A DNA stretch of 64,000 bases from Pyrenopolyporus hunteri (taxonomy: Eukaryota; Ascomycota; Sordariomycetes; Xylariales; Hypoxylaceae), in NCBI GenBank assembly GCA_902806595.1, contig CADCXC010000043.1, positions 434,001-498,000 of the forward strand, written 5' to 3'. A program made the translations under genes and the position numbers. Below the pieces are notes generated by a model that had not been told where the DNA came from, did no database searches, and was given only the letters and a program-made list of their open reading frames with translations. Shown piece after piece: positions 47,173 through 58,392 of this stretch (position 1 is its first letter; each line of letters begins with the position of its first letter).

Positions 47173-48944
47173 ATGATAGCCCGGGGTCCGTCGCGGTGCT
47201 GCTTAAAGCTGCGACCTATCTCAACTCGCTCCGTGAACCGATACGGCCAGCAGTGGTGTCGTCGATATTCTATGCCTTCGAGCTCAACACCAACAACTAG
47301 CCCTATGAGCTCTGTTGGATTGTTGGCGCCGTTCACGAACGAGTTAGATAGGATCGCCCCATCATTCAAAATCAATGGCTCCCAAATACAAATTATTAGA
47401 ACCCCTACGGATTTCTACGAAACACTTAAAGTTGGTAATGCGCTATTAGGAATAAAGCTGAACGTGGTCGAGTTGACAAACATCGCTAGGCCAGAATACG
47501 CAACGCTAAAAAACGAATATTCTTATCTACTCTCTACATTGGTAAATCGGAGAAGGAGCTAGTATGCATTAGACCCATTCTATAGATTTATGAGGCGGTA
47601 ATGCTAATGATAGTAACGAAGATTGCGACGCTCCAAGATGCTCTTCGCGCAAATCCGGTGTTGAAGTTGAGTATCCTGACCGATGCCCTCCGTGGAACCC
47701 GAGAAGCGCCCGAGCCCTCATGCGCATCGCTCCTCGCTCCCCTCGTGAGCGAGTTCGGCCCGGAACGAGTCGAGATTCGAATGTACCATACTCCGAATTT
47801 GACTGGCTTGCGAAAGAAATATATACCTAAGCGGATCAACGAGGGATGGGGACTCCAACATATGAAGTTATACGGAATTGATGATGAGATAATTCTCTCG
47901 GGGTAGTTATGTTGACTTGTAAAGTGGATGATATCCGACTAATTTCGCTATAGCGCAAATCTTTCCAGCGACTACTTCACCAATCGCCAAGATCGATACC
48001 ACCTGTTCTCTTCTAGCGAAGTGACGAACTACTTCTGGACTCTTTATCAGGGTGTCACATCGCTTAGTTTCTTGGTAGAACCGGCGACGCATGACCCTGC
48101 AGGATTTCAACTCCGTTGGCCGGCTACTAATGTTGCCCCTTCCCCCTTGGAGCGACCTGCGGAATTTATCTCGAAGGCTACACCCTTTATAAATAAGTTA
48201 ATAGCACCAAAGCGCATCTCCGACGGTATCAAATCGCCTAACCAGGAGTCCCCCACGTCACCAGATACCACGGTTTACATGCTCAGCCAGCTTTCTCAGC
48301 TCATGAGACCGGATACATCGACTGAATTGCCGGCGATCACGCATGTTTTGAAGACGCTCTCCGCTCCCGAGTATACCGGCTCGTCGTGGACATTCACAGC
48401 GGGGTATTTTAACCCGGCTCCCTCGCTCACGAATCTACTTTTATCAACTTCTTCACGAAACAACGTGGTGATAACAGCATCCCCTTACGCAAACGGGTTT
48501 TATAAGTCCAAGGGTGTTTCCGGGCTCCTCCCGGACGCATACACCCTACTCGCTCGAAGGTTTCTTCGTGCGATTAAGGAACGAAAACAGGACTCTACGG
48601 TCGTCCTTAAGGAGTGGAGAAGGGGCACCGTAAACGAACCAGGCGGGTGGACGTACCATGCTAAAGGACTGTGGATTACGCTCCCGAATGAACGGGATCC
48701 GGCAATTAGTATAATCGGAAGTTCCAATTACACAAAACGCAGTTATTCTCACGACCTAGAGGCGGGCGCCCTGATTGTGACACAGGACGCCGACCTAAAG
48801 CGAAGGTTGGGCGACGAACAACGATGGCTACAAGACCATGCAAGCCCCGTCACGCTGGACGACTTGGCGAAAACGGAAAGGCGAGTTGGATTAAAGGTCA
48901 GAATCGCAATGTGGATTGTGAGCCTAGTTGGTGGAGCGCTTTAA
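47173..48944 (+). CDS. PGS1: CDP-diacylglycerol--glycerol-3-phosphate 3-phosphatidyltransferase (PGP synthase)
   Basis: Makes phosphatidylglycerophosphate, the committed step to phosphatidylglycerol and cardiolipin in the mitochondrial inner membrane. Exons 47173-47430, 47490-47561, 47622-47902, 47954-48944; 533 aa. Phospholipase-D superfamily: first HxKxxxxD is HMKLYGIDD (H190) followed by LSGANLSSDYF; the second is HAKGLWIT (H439) followed by IIGSSNYTKRS. Other family blocks: RIFLSTLYIGKSEKEL, SILTDALRGTRE, and WTFTAGYFNP. The start at 47173 gives a basic N-terminus (MIARGPSRCCLKLRPISTRS) suited to mitochondrial import. In HKD2 the Asp position is Thr; the second motif in this family is often incomplete. 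Divergent partner of the complex I gene. Confidence 0.94.
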
Positions 48945-49584
48945 TAACCACAACCACATTTACCATGAGGATGTTCGAAATGGAGGTCTTAGCCAAGACG
49001 CGTGAGGCGGGCGAATTTCATGATTAGAGACTTCGCGGCTCGGTTTTGCTCCGCAGTTTGGCGCCGAATCTCCAATTCTCGAGAGGTCCAAGAGAGGTCC
49101 GCACATCGAGATGTCGACATCACGTCGGAGCTAGCCTATATTCTCAAAATCCATAGGCGGAGCAACCGCCTCCGCATTCGATCTCGTCACCTCACCACAA
49201 TGATACCCAAACGCAGATGGCATGATACAGATAAAATAATACAATTTAAACTCGTACCTGTATCCGCGCTCTAGCTTCGTTAATCCTTATTCCTCCAATA
49301 GTCAGATCCCGCGGCTAACTCGAGATGCGATCCGAGAATACGACCGCTAGTGGGGCGTGATTGAATAGGCAATTTTCATGCACGCAATTTCTCTCAAGGG
49401 CCACGAATTAGCGGCCGCTCATCCACTCTCGCTGGCGTTACTAATTGATTAACCTATAGATCGTTGGTTGATCCTATCCCTAAGTGAACCGAATCCAGCT
49501 TATAAGAAACGTTGCAGCCTCGCAGAAAGACCACTCCTCGACGACTCCGTACCAAAATACGATTGTATAGATAATTCGCACAAG
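48945..49584. other. Intergenic region upstream of GH5
   Basis: No supported gene; frames at 48824-49274 are extensions past the PGS1 end with no motif. Confidence 0.5.
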
Positions 49585-50857
49585 ATGAAGAGCTCAATTT
49601 CCCTTGTTAATTTAATTTCTACAGCTTCGGCCACTATTTTCTATGCCGGTGTCGCCGAGTCAGGAGGTGAATTTGGTGTCTGGAGTCCTGATGCAAAGAA
49701 GGGCACCGGCCTGCCGGGTACATTCGGCGTTGAGTATCAGTTCATCGACAAGCCCGGTGTCGATATTCACGTGGATCAAAATCACCTGAATCTATTTCGC
49801 ATAGCCTTCCTACTCGAGCGAATGAACCCTGTTACAACCGGCCTTGGAAAGATATTTAACGAGACTCATTTCGACTACTTCAAAGAGGCGGTCGACTATG
49901 TAACCATCACTAAAGGCGCGTACGCCATCTTAGACCCGCACAACTACATGCGGTACAACGACCCGAGTTCCCAGCCCTACAGCGGAAGCGTGATCGGCAA
50001 CGCGTCAGACCCTACGGCTGCCACAACTGAACAGTTCGGAGAATTCTGGGGTGAGCTTGCTAGGCGCTTTGCGGATAATGAGAAGGTCATATTTGGATTG
50101 ATGAACGAGCCGCATGATATGGCTACTAGTCTCGTGTTGGATAACAACCAGGCCGCCATCAACGCTATTCGCGCGACCGGCGCTAATAATTTAATCCTCC
50201 TGCCAGGTAACAGTTGGACGGGCGGGCATGCCTGGGCCCAGGGCCCGGATCCGAATAGCGCCATTCTGCACCAATTCACGGACCCGCTGAACAATACGGC
50301 AATCGATATTCACGAATACCTTGATGTGGACTATAGTGGTAGCCATAGCGAGTGTGTGAGTGATCCGGCGACTAACTTGGCGGACGTAACGAAGTGGCTA
50401 AAGGTAAGTATCTTACCTATATAAAATTCTCGCTCCGAATTTTGACTGCAACAACCCAAACACTCGGTTTCCGTGGTGTCATGATATTATGATAATTAAC
50501 TTACTAATCTTCCGACAGGAGCATAACCTCAAAGCCTTTATCACTGAATTCGGAGGCCATAATAACACAGGGTGCGCCACCATGCTGACTGATTTCATCA
50601 ACTACTTGAACGATAACGACATCTACATCGGCTGGACGGCGTGGGCTGCTGGGCCGTTTTGGGGCTCGAATAGCCCGTGCTGCACAGATTCGAAGGGCTA
50701 CGGAAGCTTCGAGCCCGGGAGCAAAGCCGCCGATGGCGGTCCTAGTCTGTACGATACTGTTTGGCTTAAGGTCCTGCAGCCTCTCGTCCCGAGTAAGCTA
50801 CAGTGGAAGGGTAAGGCGAGCGTGGAGGGGGGGGAACTGGTTGATTTCCCCTCCTAA
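49585..50857 (+). CDS. Secreted GH5 endo-beta-1,4-glucanase (subfamily 5 type)
   Basis: Retaining cellulase acting outside the cell. Exons 49585-50403 and 50519-50857 (115-nt intron) give 385 aa. A signal peptide of about 24 residues (SLVNLISTASATIFYAGVA) leads directly into the catalytic domain (SGGEFGVW). Catalytic residues: acid/base Glu175 in GLMNEPHDM and nucleophile Glu283 in FITEFGGHNN. Supporting segments: LDPHNYMRY, NLILLPGNSWTGGHAW, DIHEYLD and YIGWTAWAAGPFWG. No CBM1 or linker, so a single-domain enzyme that probably works on amorphous cellulose or beta-glucans. An in-frame extension upstream of 49585 exists but the signal peptide fixes the start. AA9 at 17-18.7 kb would act on the same polymer, but the two genes are not adjacent. 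Confidence 0.93.
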
Positions 50858-52232
50858 GGGGGAATTATATATAGAATCCACGATGTTAGTACGGATACGT
50901 TTTTCAAAAGTTCCGTCTATACAGATCGTTTTCGCCGAGGTGGCAGGGTTATCGATCGGCGGCTGGGCCGTCAGTCAATTAATCGACCTAACAAAGCCCC
51001 CAGTAGCAGCAGGCTGGATGCCCCCCAACCATAGCGGACACCCACTAATCTGTAGTGGATATCCATCAATCTATAGTGGATATAGGTACCCTAAATTTAG
51101 CGTACTACCTTCCACGAAATGGGGCCGCTGGTAAAGCACTCGGCGGAGTGGCGAACGGTTAGCACATATTTCCAGCATTGACTAATTCTTTTTTTCAAAG
51201 ATGGCAGCAGTAAATTGATATAAATTCGCCTAGGGCACGTTTTGAACGGCTAAGGCTAGCGTCGCTATTAGAAACCCGCGTACGGCGACACACTGCTGGA
51301 ATTACCAAACGTAGGTATATAAGATCGGTTACGTTTCCTCCTAAATCCGGAATTAAGAGCGACGAGCGCTTAGAAGGATCACGGAAACCTTTTATACCGA
51401 CGAGCCTTGCATGTACGAGTACGCTCGCAGTTGATATCGGCGCTTGTTATTTGCTCGGAAGCTTGCTCATCCGTGTTCTACCTGTCCCAATCCGCCGGAT
51501 GAACCACCCCCACAATGGCAAGGTCCGCTGCATGTTTGTCGCCCGCCCGGATTCAGAACGTTCCGTTTCGACTCGCTGTCTCGTTATTGGCCGTTGCCTT
51601 GAAATTCATTCACACTTGTCATACTAGAGGCTAAAATGTAATGAAACAGGTGGCTTCGGAAGAGGCGCCTGTCTCTTTTAACTCTAATTCTTTGTACGAA
51701 GTGTGGGTTTCTTCACGTAGCGGGATGCGGATAGCCGGATTCCTCCATGAATATTCTATCCCGGTTTTTGGGATCCTGGGAAGCCGCCGGAGCGGTGATG
51801 ACAGGAAGACCATCAGCAAATATCATACATTAAATGAATCCATATATCCGAAATAGGTAACTAGATGGAAGACACCCAAGTACCTACATATATAAACCCT
51901 TAAGCATATTATGCTGGAAATGGCAAAACGGATGCATCGTAAAAGAAGACTTAACTCACACGTGTTTTAGTATTGGATCCTTCGCCCAAAGAGTCGCTTT
52001 TTCTTTCTTTCTAATATATCTAGGTATTTATTCCCTATCAAGTCCAATTCAACTTTGATCCATAAGTACGAAACCCAGCTCACGCTGAACTAACATTAGG
52101 TAGCTATTTAGGCTCGGATACTAAACTACGATCATGTACTCTCTATACAAATCACCTCCATACATCTATATATAATATAACCTACCTTCGGCAACAAGCC
52201 GAGCTTAGATCAAGGCGGTAAGCTCACTCATC
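50858..52232. other. Intergenic region with a 21-bp tandem repeat
   Basis: No supported gene. The repeat at 51033-51090 is listed separately. The AT-rich stretch from 52120 to 52200 precedes the next gene. Confidence 0.5.
51033..51090 (+). repeat. 21-bp tandem repeat, about 2.6 copies
   Basis: Units beginning AGYGGAYAYCCAYYAATCTRT repeat with period 21. Each contains CCACTA..TAGTGG-type inverted halves that could form short hairpins. Confidence 0.6.
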
Positions 52233-53247
52233 ATGGCTGACTTCTTACTGCTCCGGAGGCTTGGTAAGGGTGCCCAACTCTTCCAACAGCCGTGTCTTCA
52301 AAAACAATCGCATTCTATTCTATTGCGTATCCTATTGCTCTCCATCATCCATGTAGCATTTTCACAACAGCAAATACTCGCGTCCCAACCGGATGTGTGT
52401 ATATCACAGGACTCACCGAATGAACATGCTTTGCAATATCCGGAAACCGTGAGTGGGAACCTTAACGGAACTACAATGATCGTACCAATTCCTCTGAAGA
52501 CGGCGCGACGGGTCATTCCTCCGGAGTATGGAATCGTCGAGGAGGCTTACAGATCCCTACTACCCTCTTTCCCTGACGGGATGTACCCAATGATGGCACA
52601 GATCGTCCACGACCACGACCTACAATTACCCGTATACAACATCTCCGTCGCTGACTTTTCGGTAAGTCGGATATCACTTTTCACGAATTACCCATGATGT
52701 TTCTGACAGCTTTCTTGCACATTAGCGCGCCTCACTTGAGTTCCCCTTCCTCGATATATTTGGAGATGGCCACACGTCCTTCCGTTGGGCTGCTACGTTT
52801 CTCATCTCAGAGGAAGTCCAGTACGCTATCGAAGGAGCCGAGAGTTACGGCGCCACGGTACACCCCGCCGCATTCGATCCCCCTTGCGACGCTTATAAAG
52901 CCCTACCCAGCGGAGCGACGTACGCGCATAGCCATAGCAGCAACCGAACACACAATGCATTCGTGACAATAGAGGCGAGGTCGCCCCTGGGAGACATACC
53001 TTATTCGCTGGACTTTATAAAGAACGTCACGAATCAGCCCGTCTTTGCGAATACGCAGATCTGCGACTATTACGTAAGGCTGTTCAACACCACGCTGGTA
53101 GATACCGCTGAGCCGGTCGTAGGCGATGTCCACGCGAGCCTGGCGCCGTTTACGCAACCGCAGAGGTGGAGCGGCGTCTACGGGTGGCGGCTGCCTACCG
53201 CGTTTCTGGAGCCGCCGCAGTTCTCGGAATGTAAACCGACGAAGTGA
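52233..53247 (+). CDS. Secreted or membrane-anchored protein with acetoacetate-decarboxylase-like fold (tentative)
   Basis: Exons 52233-52661 and 52726-53247 give 316 aa. The N-terminal hydrophobic stretch (ILLRILLLSIIHVAFS, about residues 29-44) lies behind a basic leader, so it is a late signal peptide or a membrane anchor. After it come sequons (NGT, NIS, NVT, NTT) and blocks such as MIVPIPLKTARRVIPPEYGI, MYPMMAQIVHDHDLQLP, PFLDIFGDGHTSFRWAATFL. The order (a substrate-entry loop of Pro/Ile, then a beta-rich core) recalls the acetoacetate decarboxylase superfamily proteins of fungi. The catalytic Lys is not identifiable with confidence, so enzymatic activity is unproven. Cys pairs (VCIS, PPCDAY, QICDY, SECKP) suggest disulfides. 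Confidence 0.6.
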
Positions 53248-54617
53248 TGGATCAGCTCTCGATCCCAGGCGAATCTAGATGAACCTCAGAAGGGCGAGGC
53301 GAGGACATACCTATGAATGGAAGGGAACACTAATACCGATCATCATTCACCCCCTCGAAGCAGAGGGTTAATTTGAAGAATGTGGTAGCCCTGCGCCGGC
53401 ACTTGCCCAGCCTCCACCGCTAGCATCGACCCCCTGCATCATTATCCCTAACGAGGACTACGGCAATGAACGTATGATAAGAAGCCGTGTTAGATGGTAT
53501 GAATGCCATACATAAGGGACGGCGTACTTACTTGGTTATCCTTGCTACGCCACGGGCGCTAAATCGCCGCTCGGTAATGGGGACGATGGATTTTAATTCC
53601 TAGAACTCTTAGTTCTAACCTCTCTAAATTCGCGAGGTCTACAAATCCCCATATCATTACATTTACTTCAGATAACTTATCGTCCAGTACGACGGCAACG
53701 TGTTTATACCACCAGAGAGAAATCATAGATCAACCGCTATCAGCTTAGGAACGTAGGTAAATCACTAGATGAGTTGATTGTAATAAAAGCAACGCGACTT
53801 TTCGAAATCGGAGCCCGTGCCGATGATATTCTAAGGGGGGCCGCTGGAATGTGTATTACTCGACCCCGTTACATACCCTACCTAATGTTAGCACGAAACA
53901 GGTCCGGCCACAACTAAATACCACCCTAACACTACTGTTTACCTAGTAGGCGATTACAACGAGTAATTACCTAGAATATCGTACAGAAAGTGTGCCCAGA
54001 GCCTTTCTCAATTTTAATGGAAGATCTTACATATTACTTGTGTAGTTAGCGATATAGCAATGCCCCTTTTCCTTTATGTATCCACTGCCTCCATACCAAG
54101 GAATCTAAATGAGCAAAATGTTAATAACAGACTATATTACCCTTAGAAGGAGAGTTGGGGTTCCGGCTTGCCGGTTCCTGTCCACCGTGCCTCGCGGGAT
54201 ACACCAATAACCAACTTAAGTCAACCTAACTTCAAAGACATAGGCCAGCACATCATTATCGTCGCTATTTGATTCCAAATCAGTCGCTCATAACTCAGGT
54301 ATTCATCTTTCCGTAACCCATAATCGTTCGTTGGGAACTAGGTCGCTTGTACCTAAGGTGTACGAATAGTATTGTTTAGCGATTCATTCTTCACTTTTAT
54401 TTAAACCGTTTCCCTGACTTACAGGTAAAAACATGGGTTAGAAAGTTAACCGAGATGAGCTGCCAGCAGTCCATCTCTTGCGGGTGGGAAGGGCGGTTGC
54501 AAGTCCCAAGAAAAGTATTATTTATGTCCCTCATATCATAGTTGTTATTTCCCGTGGAGTATAGAGCTAGTAGCTGATGTTAGCAATTATTATGTACCTG
54601 ATAGGAGGGCCACATCC
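53248..54617. other. Intergenic region
   Basis: No supported gene. A Gly-rich minus-strand scrap (near 53370-53445) could be decayed coding sequence, but it is too short to call. Confidence 0.45.
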
Positions 54618-54986
54618 TCACATACTAACAGCACCAGTCGCCCTATTGAATAGTGGGAATGGATGGTCCGTCGCGTGCCCTATAGCATTGTCCTTGTTGT
54701 ACATCTCAAAGCGGTCGATGACCCAGTCCTTCGATGCCTTTGCGTTGCATCCATCGCAAGCCCAGCGACCCTTACTTGCATCGTTGTTGCTACTGGCCGA
54801 TACGGACACGACGTGATTGATATCTGAACAGCTCAGCGGCGCATGGTCGTGGATTTGCAGTTCGGACGAACTGAAGGTGACACCCACATCGGTTATATCG
54901 CTGGTCTTGCCGACGTAGATCGTAAAATCCGCGAGAACAAGAGACGCGACTGCAAGGGCCAGGACGGAACTTAAAATATGGGGCAT
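54618..54986 (-). CDS. Small secreted protein, 122 aa
   Basis: The signal peptide is clear: a hydrophobic core (LSSVLALAVASLVLA) ends at about residue 19, then DFTIYVGKTSDI. The mature part of about 103 residues has three Cys (LSCSD, WACDGC), an odd count that suggests either a free thiol or a missing exon. It is Ser/Asp-rich in the middle and carries DWVIDRFEMYN. A TATATAAA-type box about 210 bp upstream on the minus strand (near 55198-55206) fits a promoter. No family recognised. Possible secreted effector or wall protein. Confidence 0.55.
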   Translation of the reverse strand: MPHILSSVLALAVASLVLADFTIYVGKTSDITDVGVTFSSSELQIHDHAPLSCSDINHVVSVSASSNNDASKGRWACDGCNAKASKDWVIDRFEMYNKDNAIGHATDHPFPLFNRATGAVSM

Positions 54987-56254
54987 CGCGTCGGCTGTAG
55001 GCGCAAAGGTTCAAGGCTGACTAACGTGGCGTGGCTATTACTACTTCTTCCTGATCACTGCCGAGGACGACCCCAGTTGGGCATGGAGTTGCCCAAAGAG
55101 TCTGCTATGGTCTCATAGAGAGAATAGTATTGCACGACAGTACTTGATGGGGTTAAGAGGATTCTCCTTATCGTCACCATGCGGATTCGGCTTGGAGTTT
55201 ATATAGTAATGACCGGGATGTGACCCTTCGATCGTGATACCGCCCGTCCATCGGGAGTATGGGCATACAATCTCGCAGATGTATACGTGACGCACATGGA
55301 GAGTCAAAAGGTGTGTTAATACCAGCCACATACGTAGGGTAGGAGTGAACCACCGAATTGGAGCTCATGGCCATCATAACTAGTTCTGAGATTAGGTTCG
55401 CCCTGTATCTATGGAATGTGATATCAATATATCAGGTCAAGATCAACCGTCAGGGGTATCATTCAAGGAGGATAAGCATTTCAAACACAATTCTTGAAAT
55501 TAACGATGGGGAAATAAATTTTTACATAAATTACCTACTATCATTACGTAGCTCATGCTTTAATTCTTACAAGTCAGCACTCGGCGCGACATCTTGAATA
55601 TTCTATAGTCATGCTCCCCCATATATTCCCTCTCGTTGGAATATGCCTACCACCATGTAGTGAAAAGCATAACTACCTACCTGCGTGAGACAACGAGGGA
55701 ATCTAAATTGTCATTTCGGCCAATCGAACCAGTAACAACCAGTGACCGCCAGTACACCAGCTACCCGGGGTAACTTTTGAGAAGTGTAATTTTCGAGGCA
55801 ACCTAAGACATCAGTGAAACCAGATGGTGGTCAATTCCACTACCGAAATTTCCTTAAGCGCACGCGCTCTATTTGAATCTATTCGTTAGGGCCTATATTG
55901 TAGCCAAACCAATAATGAGATTATTGTAGCATTATCCTAAGTCTCTAAGAATAAAAAACGAGTTTATCACCAACTTCTACCTGGTCCTTTTTTTTTTTTT
56001 TTTTCTTGAAGTTCTGGCCGGATGGGATTTTATTTGCAGTCCCAGCCCGAAGTTTCGGCCCACAATGAGAGGCGTCAGTAAAGAATCATTCAAAGTACGA
56101 GCCAGTATACCCGGTACCTAGGCGAATTTCGGGAGTGTCTCGGCGGGTCGAGTTCTGGATTATTTGACCGGGCGGGGGGAGACTGAGGGCGGGATCACGA
56201 TACCGAATTTCGGGCCAAGTTCGAAAAAAGGGGGAAGCGTATGCTGACTGATCC
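54987..56254. other. Intergenic region with poly-T tract
   Basis: No supported gene. A run of about 18 T (55987-56004) is flanked by AT-rich DNA. The minus-strand frame 55113-55331 is weakly protein-like but has no motif. Confidence 0.45.
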
Positions 56255-56494
56255 TTGCTGACTCATCCCCATCCCACGATGTATGGTCCATACGCCTTTT
56301 CTGCCTATCCCGTGGGGTCCCGGTCCCCCCTTCGGTTTAATACTGTTGGGTCTAATTCACGATGGGCCGGGACTCGGCCACGTCTTCCTATCGATTTTCT
56401 TTCGATGGGAGATGTCGATGACCCCGATACGGATTACTGGCAACACTTTCTGATACCTACCCCTCTAGGCCTTCGGGTAATAGCACGAAGGTAG
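56255..56494 (+). pseudogene. In-frame upstream segment separated by TAG from the 482-aa gene
   Basis: A 79-codon frame lies in the same frame as the gene starting at 56510 and ends in TAG (56492-56494), only five sense codons before that ATG. Its end (DPDTDYWQHFLIPTPLGLR) is protein-like. It could be the original N-terminus cut off by a nonsense change, a 5' region removed by an unrecognised intron, or an upstream ORF. Confidence 0.35.
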
Positions 56495-56509
56495 TCTGGC
56501 GAGTGGATC

Positions 56510-57958
56510 ATGGATGTCTCACAACTTCCCAATATCGACGGCCTGCTGGTCACGGAACATAACCCAGCCCGCGTGAGCTCATCGGGCATGGATTATGGGC
56601 GATGCGCGGCACTTCACAATTACATCGTGCTATACGCCCATGTTGCTGAAGGCCGTCCAGTAGATAATTTAAATAGTGACAACACCTTTTTCGCCACCCA
56701 CGGTGCTCTAGCCGAGGCCATCCGCCCTAGGCTACACGACTCCTTAGAGGCCTTTCTTGACGCCGCCATACTATCTCCTCTTGGTGATCCCGAGTTCACA
56801 CCCTTCTTTTTCTGGGCCAGCGGATTCCCCGACCCGGACGGCCTTTTCGATAACTCGGTGGCCGACTTGTTCGACCAGCCAGTAGACAGCCTGGTGACCC
56901 TGTACTTCCCCAACATTGGCCAAGGCGGAGAATCTGGCGGTGGCCTGCTCTACCATCAAGGCCACCATCTCGCTGCCGTCTTCATGCACATGGACGATCA
57001 CGACTTTGCCTTACCTGTCGAGGCGCATCCCTCTCTTTGGCATCCTCTCGAGACCATCTTCTCTAACTGGATCGAGCTAATAAGACTCGGCAAGGTTACG
57101 GCCTCGCCTAGCGACGCGCCAGCCCTATTTGCTAGAGAAAAGATTGGACCGTGGGAGTGGCAGCCGTACAGCGAGGCCCAGGTTGCTGCTTGTCTTGGTG
57201 CGTGGGATCGGCTATGCGAGTCCATAGAGGCGCGCGCTTTTCCGCAGGTACTGGGTACTGACAATATTGTCGAGCTTGAGCCGCTCCTAACTTCATCCGC
57301 CCTGGATGCAGCGTCGGTACCTGAGCCTTCCTTTGCCCGAGCCTTTCTGTCCCGTGCTCGCCGGCCCAAATTCCGCTACATTGCCCCGGGTCTCGTTGTC
57401 CCTCCCGCGGATGCGTCCGAGTTCGCAGCATTACAACCCTTCACCAGGGTTCCGCGCGACCCGCAGGTTATAGCACCAGTATGCTTATTCCCCACCGCAG
57501 GAGGTGCGGTCAAGACCGGCTTGACGGAATCAAGCCCGTTCTATCATGACTTTTGTTCGCCTTCTCTCGACTCGCCCGTACCGCCCCAGGTCCCTGCCGG
57601 TATCTATAGCGAGTCAGTTAACAGGGGTGATTTAGATATTGCCGAGGAAGGGTTTTGGATGTTGCTGCCGTATGGCTTGAGGGGCGTCGATGAGGACTTA
57701 GGTATCGGCGCGCGGAAGAGCGACGGGTCGTCTGTTAGAAGTGGCTCGATGAGCGGGTTGTTCCAGCATGGATACAAGCCTTTTGGGGGTGACTATTATC
57801 GCCCCCAACGATTGGAACGCTTGTTGGACCATTGGTGCAAGCTGGTTGACGAGTCTATTTGGCCTGTGGGACCACAAGGGGTAATAGGCACTATTGACAC
57901 TTTCAGGCAGGCCGATACGGGACAATGGAGAGACTACGTTATCTCGCCGACTTGGTAG
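56510..57958 (+). CDS. Hypothetical protein, 482 aa, single exon
   Basis: A long intronless frame with strongly coding composition. The protein is rich in Pro, Asp, aromatic residues and His. Segments worth noting: TFFATHGALAEAIRPRLHDSL (about residues 60-80), FFFWASGFPDPDGLFD, SGGGLLYHQGHHLAAVFMHMDDHD, GPWEWQPYSEAQVAACLGAWDRLCESIE, EEGFWMLLPYGLRG, and YRPQRLERLLDHWCKLVDE near the C-terminus. No signal peptide, membrane span or nucleotide-binding motif. I do not recognise the family; the Trp/His-rich pattern is typical of lineage-specific soluble fungal proteins. The ATG is preceded in frame by the 79-codon segment ending in TAG, so the natural start may be elsewhere. Confidence 0.7.
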   Translation: MDVSQLPNIDGLLVTEHNPARVSSSGMDYGRCAALHNYIVLYAHVAEGRPVDNLNSDNTFFATHGALAEAIRPRLHDSLEAFLDAAILSPLGDPEFTPFFFWASGFPDPDGLFDNSVADLFDQPVDSLVTLYFPNIGQGGESGGGLLYHQGHHLAAVFMHMDDHDFALPVEAHPSLWHPLETIFSNWIELIRLGKVTASPSDAPALFAREKIGPWEWQPYSEAQVAACLGAWDRLCESIEARAFPQVLGTDNIVELEPLLTSSALDAASVPEPSFARAFLSRARRPKFRYIAPGLVVPPADASEFAALQPFTRVPRDPQVIAPVCLFPTAGGAVKTGLTESSPFYHDFCSPSLDSPVPPQVPAGIYSESVNRGDLDIAEEGFWMLLPYGLRGVDEDLGIGARKSDGSSVRSGSMSGLFQHGYKPFGGDYYRPQRLERLLDHWCKLVDESIWPVGPQGVIGTIDTFRQADTGQWRDYVISPTW

Positions 57959-58392
57959 TAAAGGACTCTATTCGTTGAGGATGCCTGAGTGGCGTGATGC
58001 TATGATGTCGTCTACGAATCATAGGTAGTTATGCGGCCTAACGAATCCGCTCGACCACTAAGACTTCATTGTCTGAATAGCTCCTCGTAAGTGTTTTCAT
58101 TTATTTCTAGGTACAGCTTTCGTCTCGATCCAAAGTAAGCCCAGATTGAACATAAAAAGCAGCGGTATAACCGCCCAAAAATATAGATCCAAGACAACAG
58201 TCGCTCGTAACCAGGTGAAAATATTCCCAACACAAACTCTACGACGTGTTAAGCCTGGCGTAAGATATAGGTGTGCGTAGCTTAGAGAATATTCTGAGAG
58301 TCGCAAACGACAAGGCATCTCCATAGAATATTGGGGAGCGAATTGTATGCGGGCTCAGGGGCGAGTGAGTGAGTATCCGAGCCAAGCCAGCT
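57959..58392. other. Convergent intergenic region
   Basis: A minus-strand frame at 58097-58324 encodes a hydrophobic segment (VLDLYFWAVIPLLFMFNLGLL) but has no support as a gene. Confidence 0.35.

Noticed and set aside
17247..50857. AA9 and GH5 as a cellulose-degradation cluster
   Set aside because: The genes are more than 30 kb apart with unrelated housekeeping genes between them.
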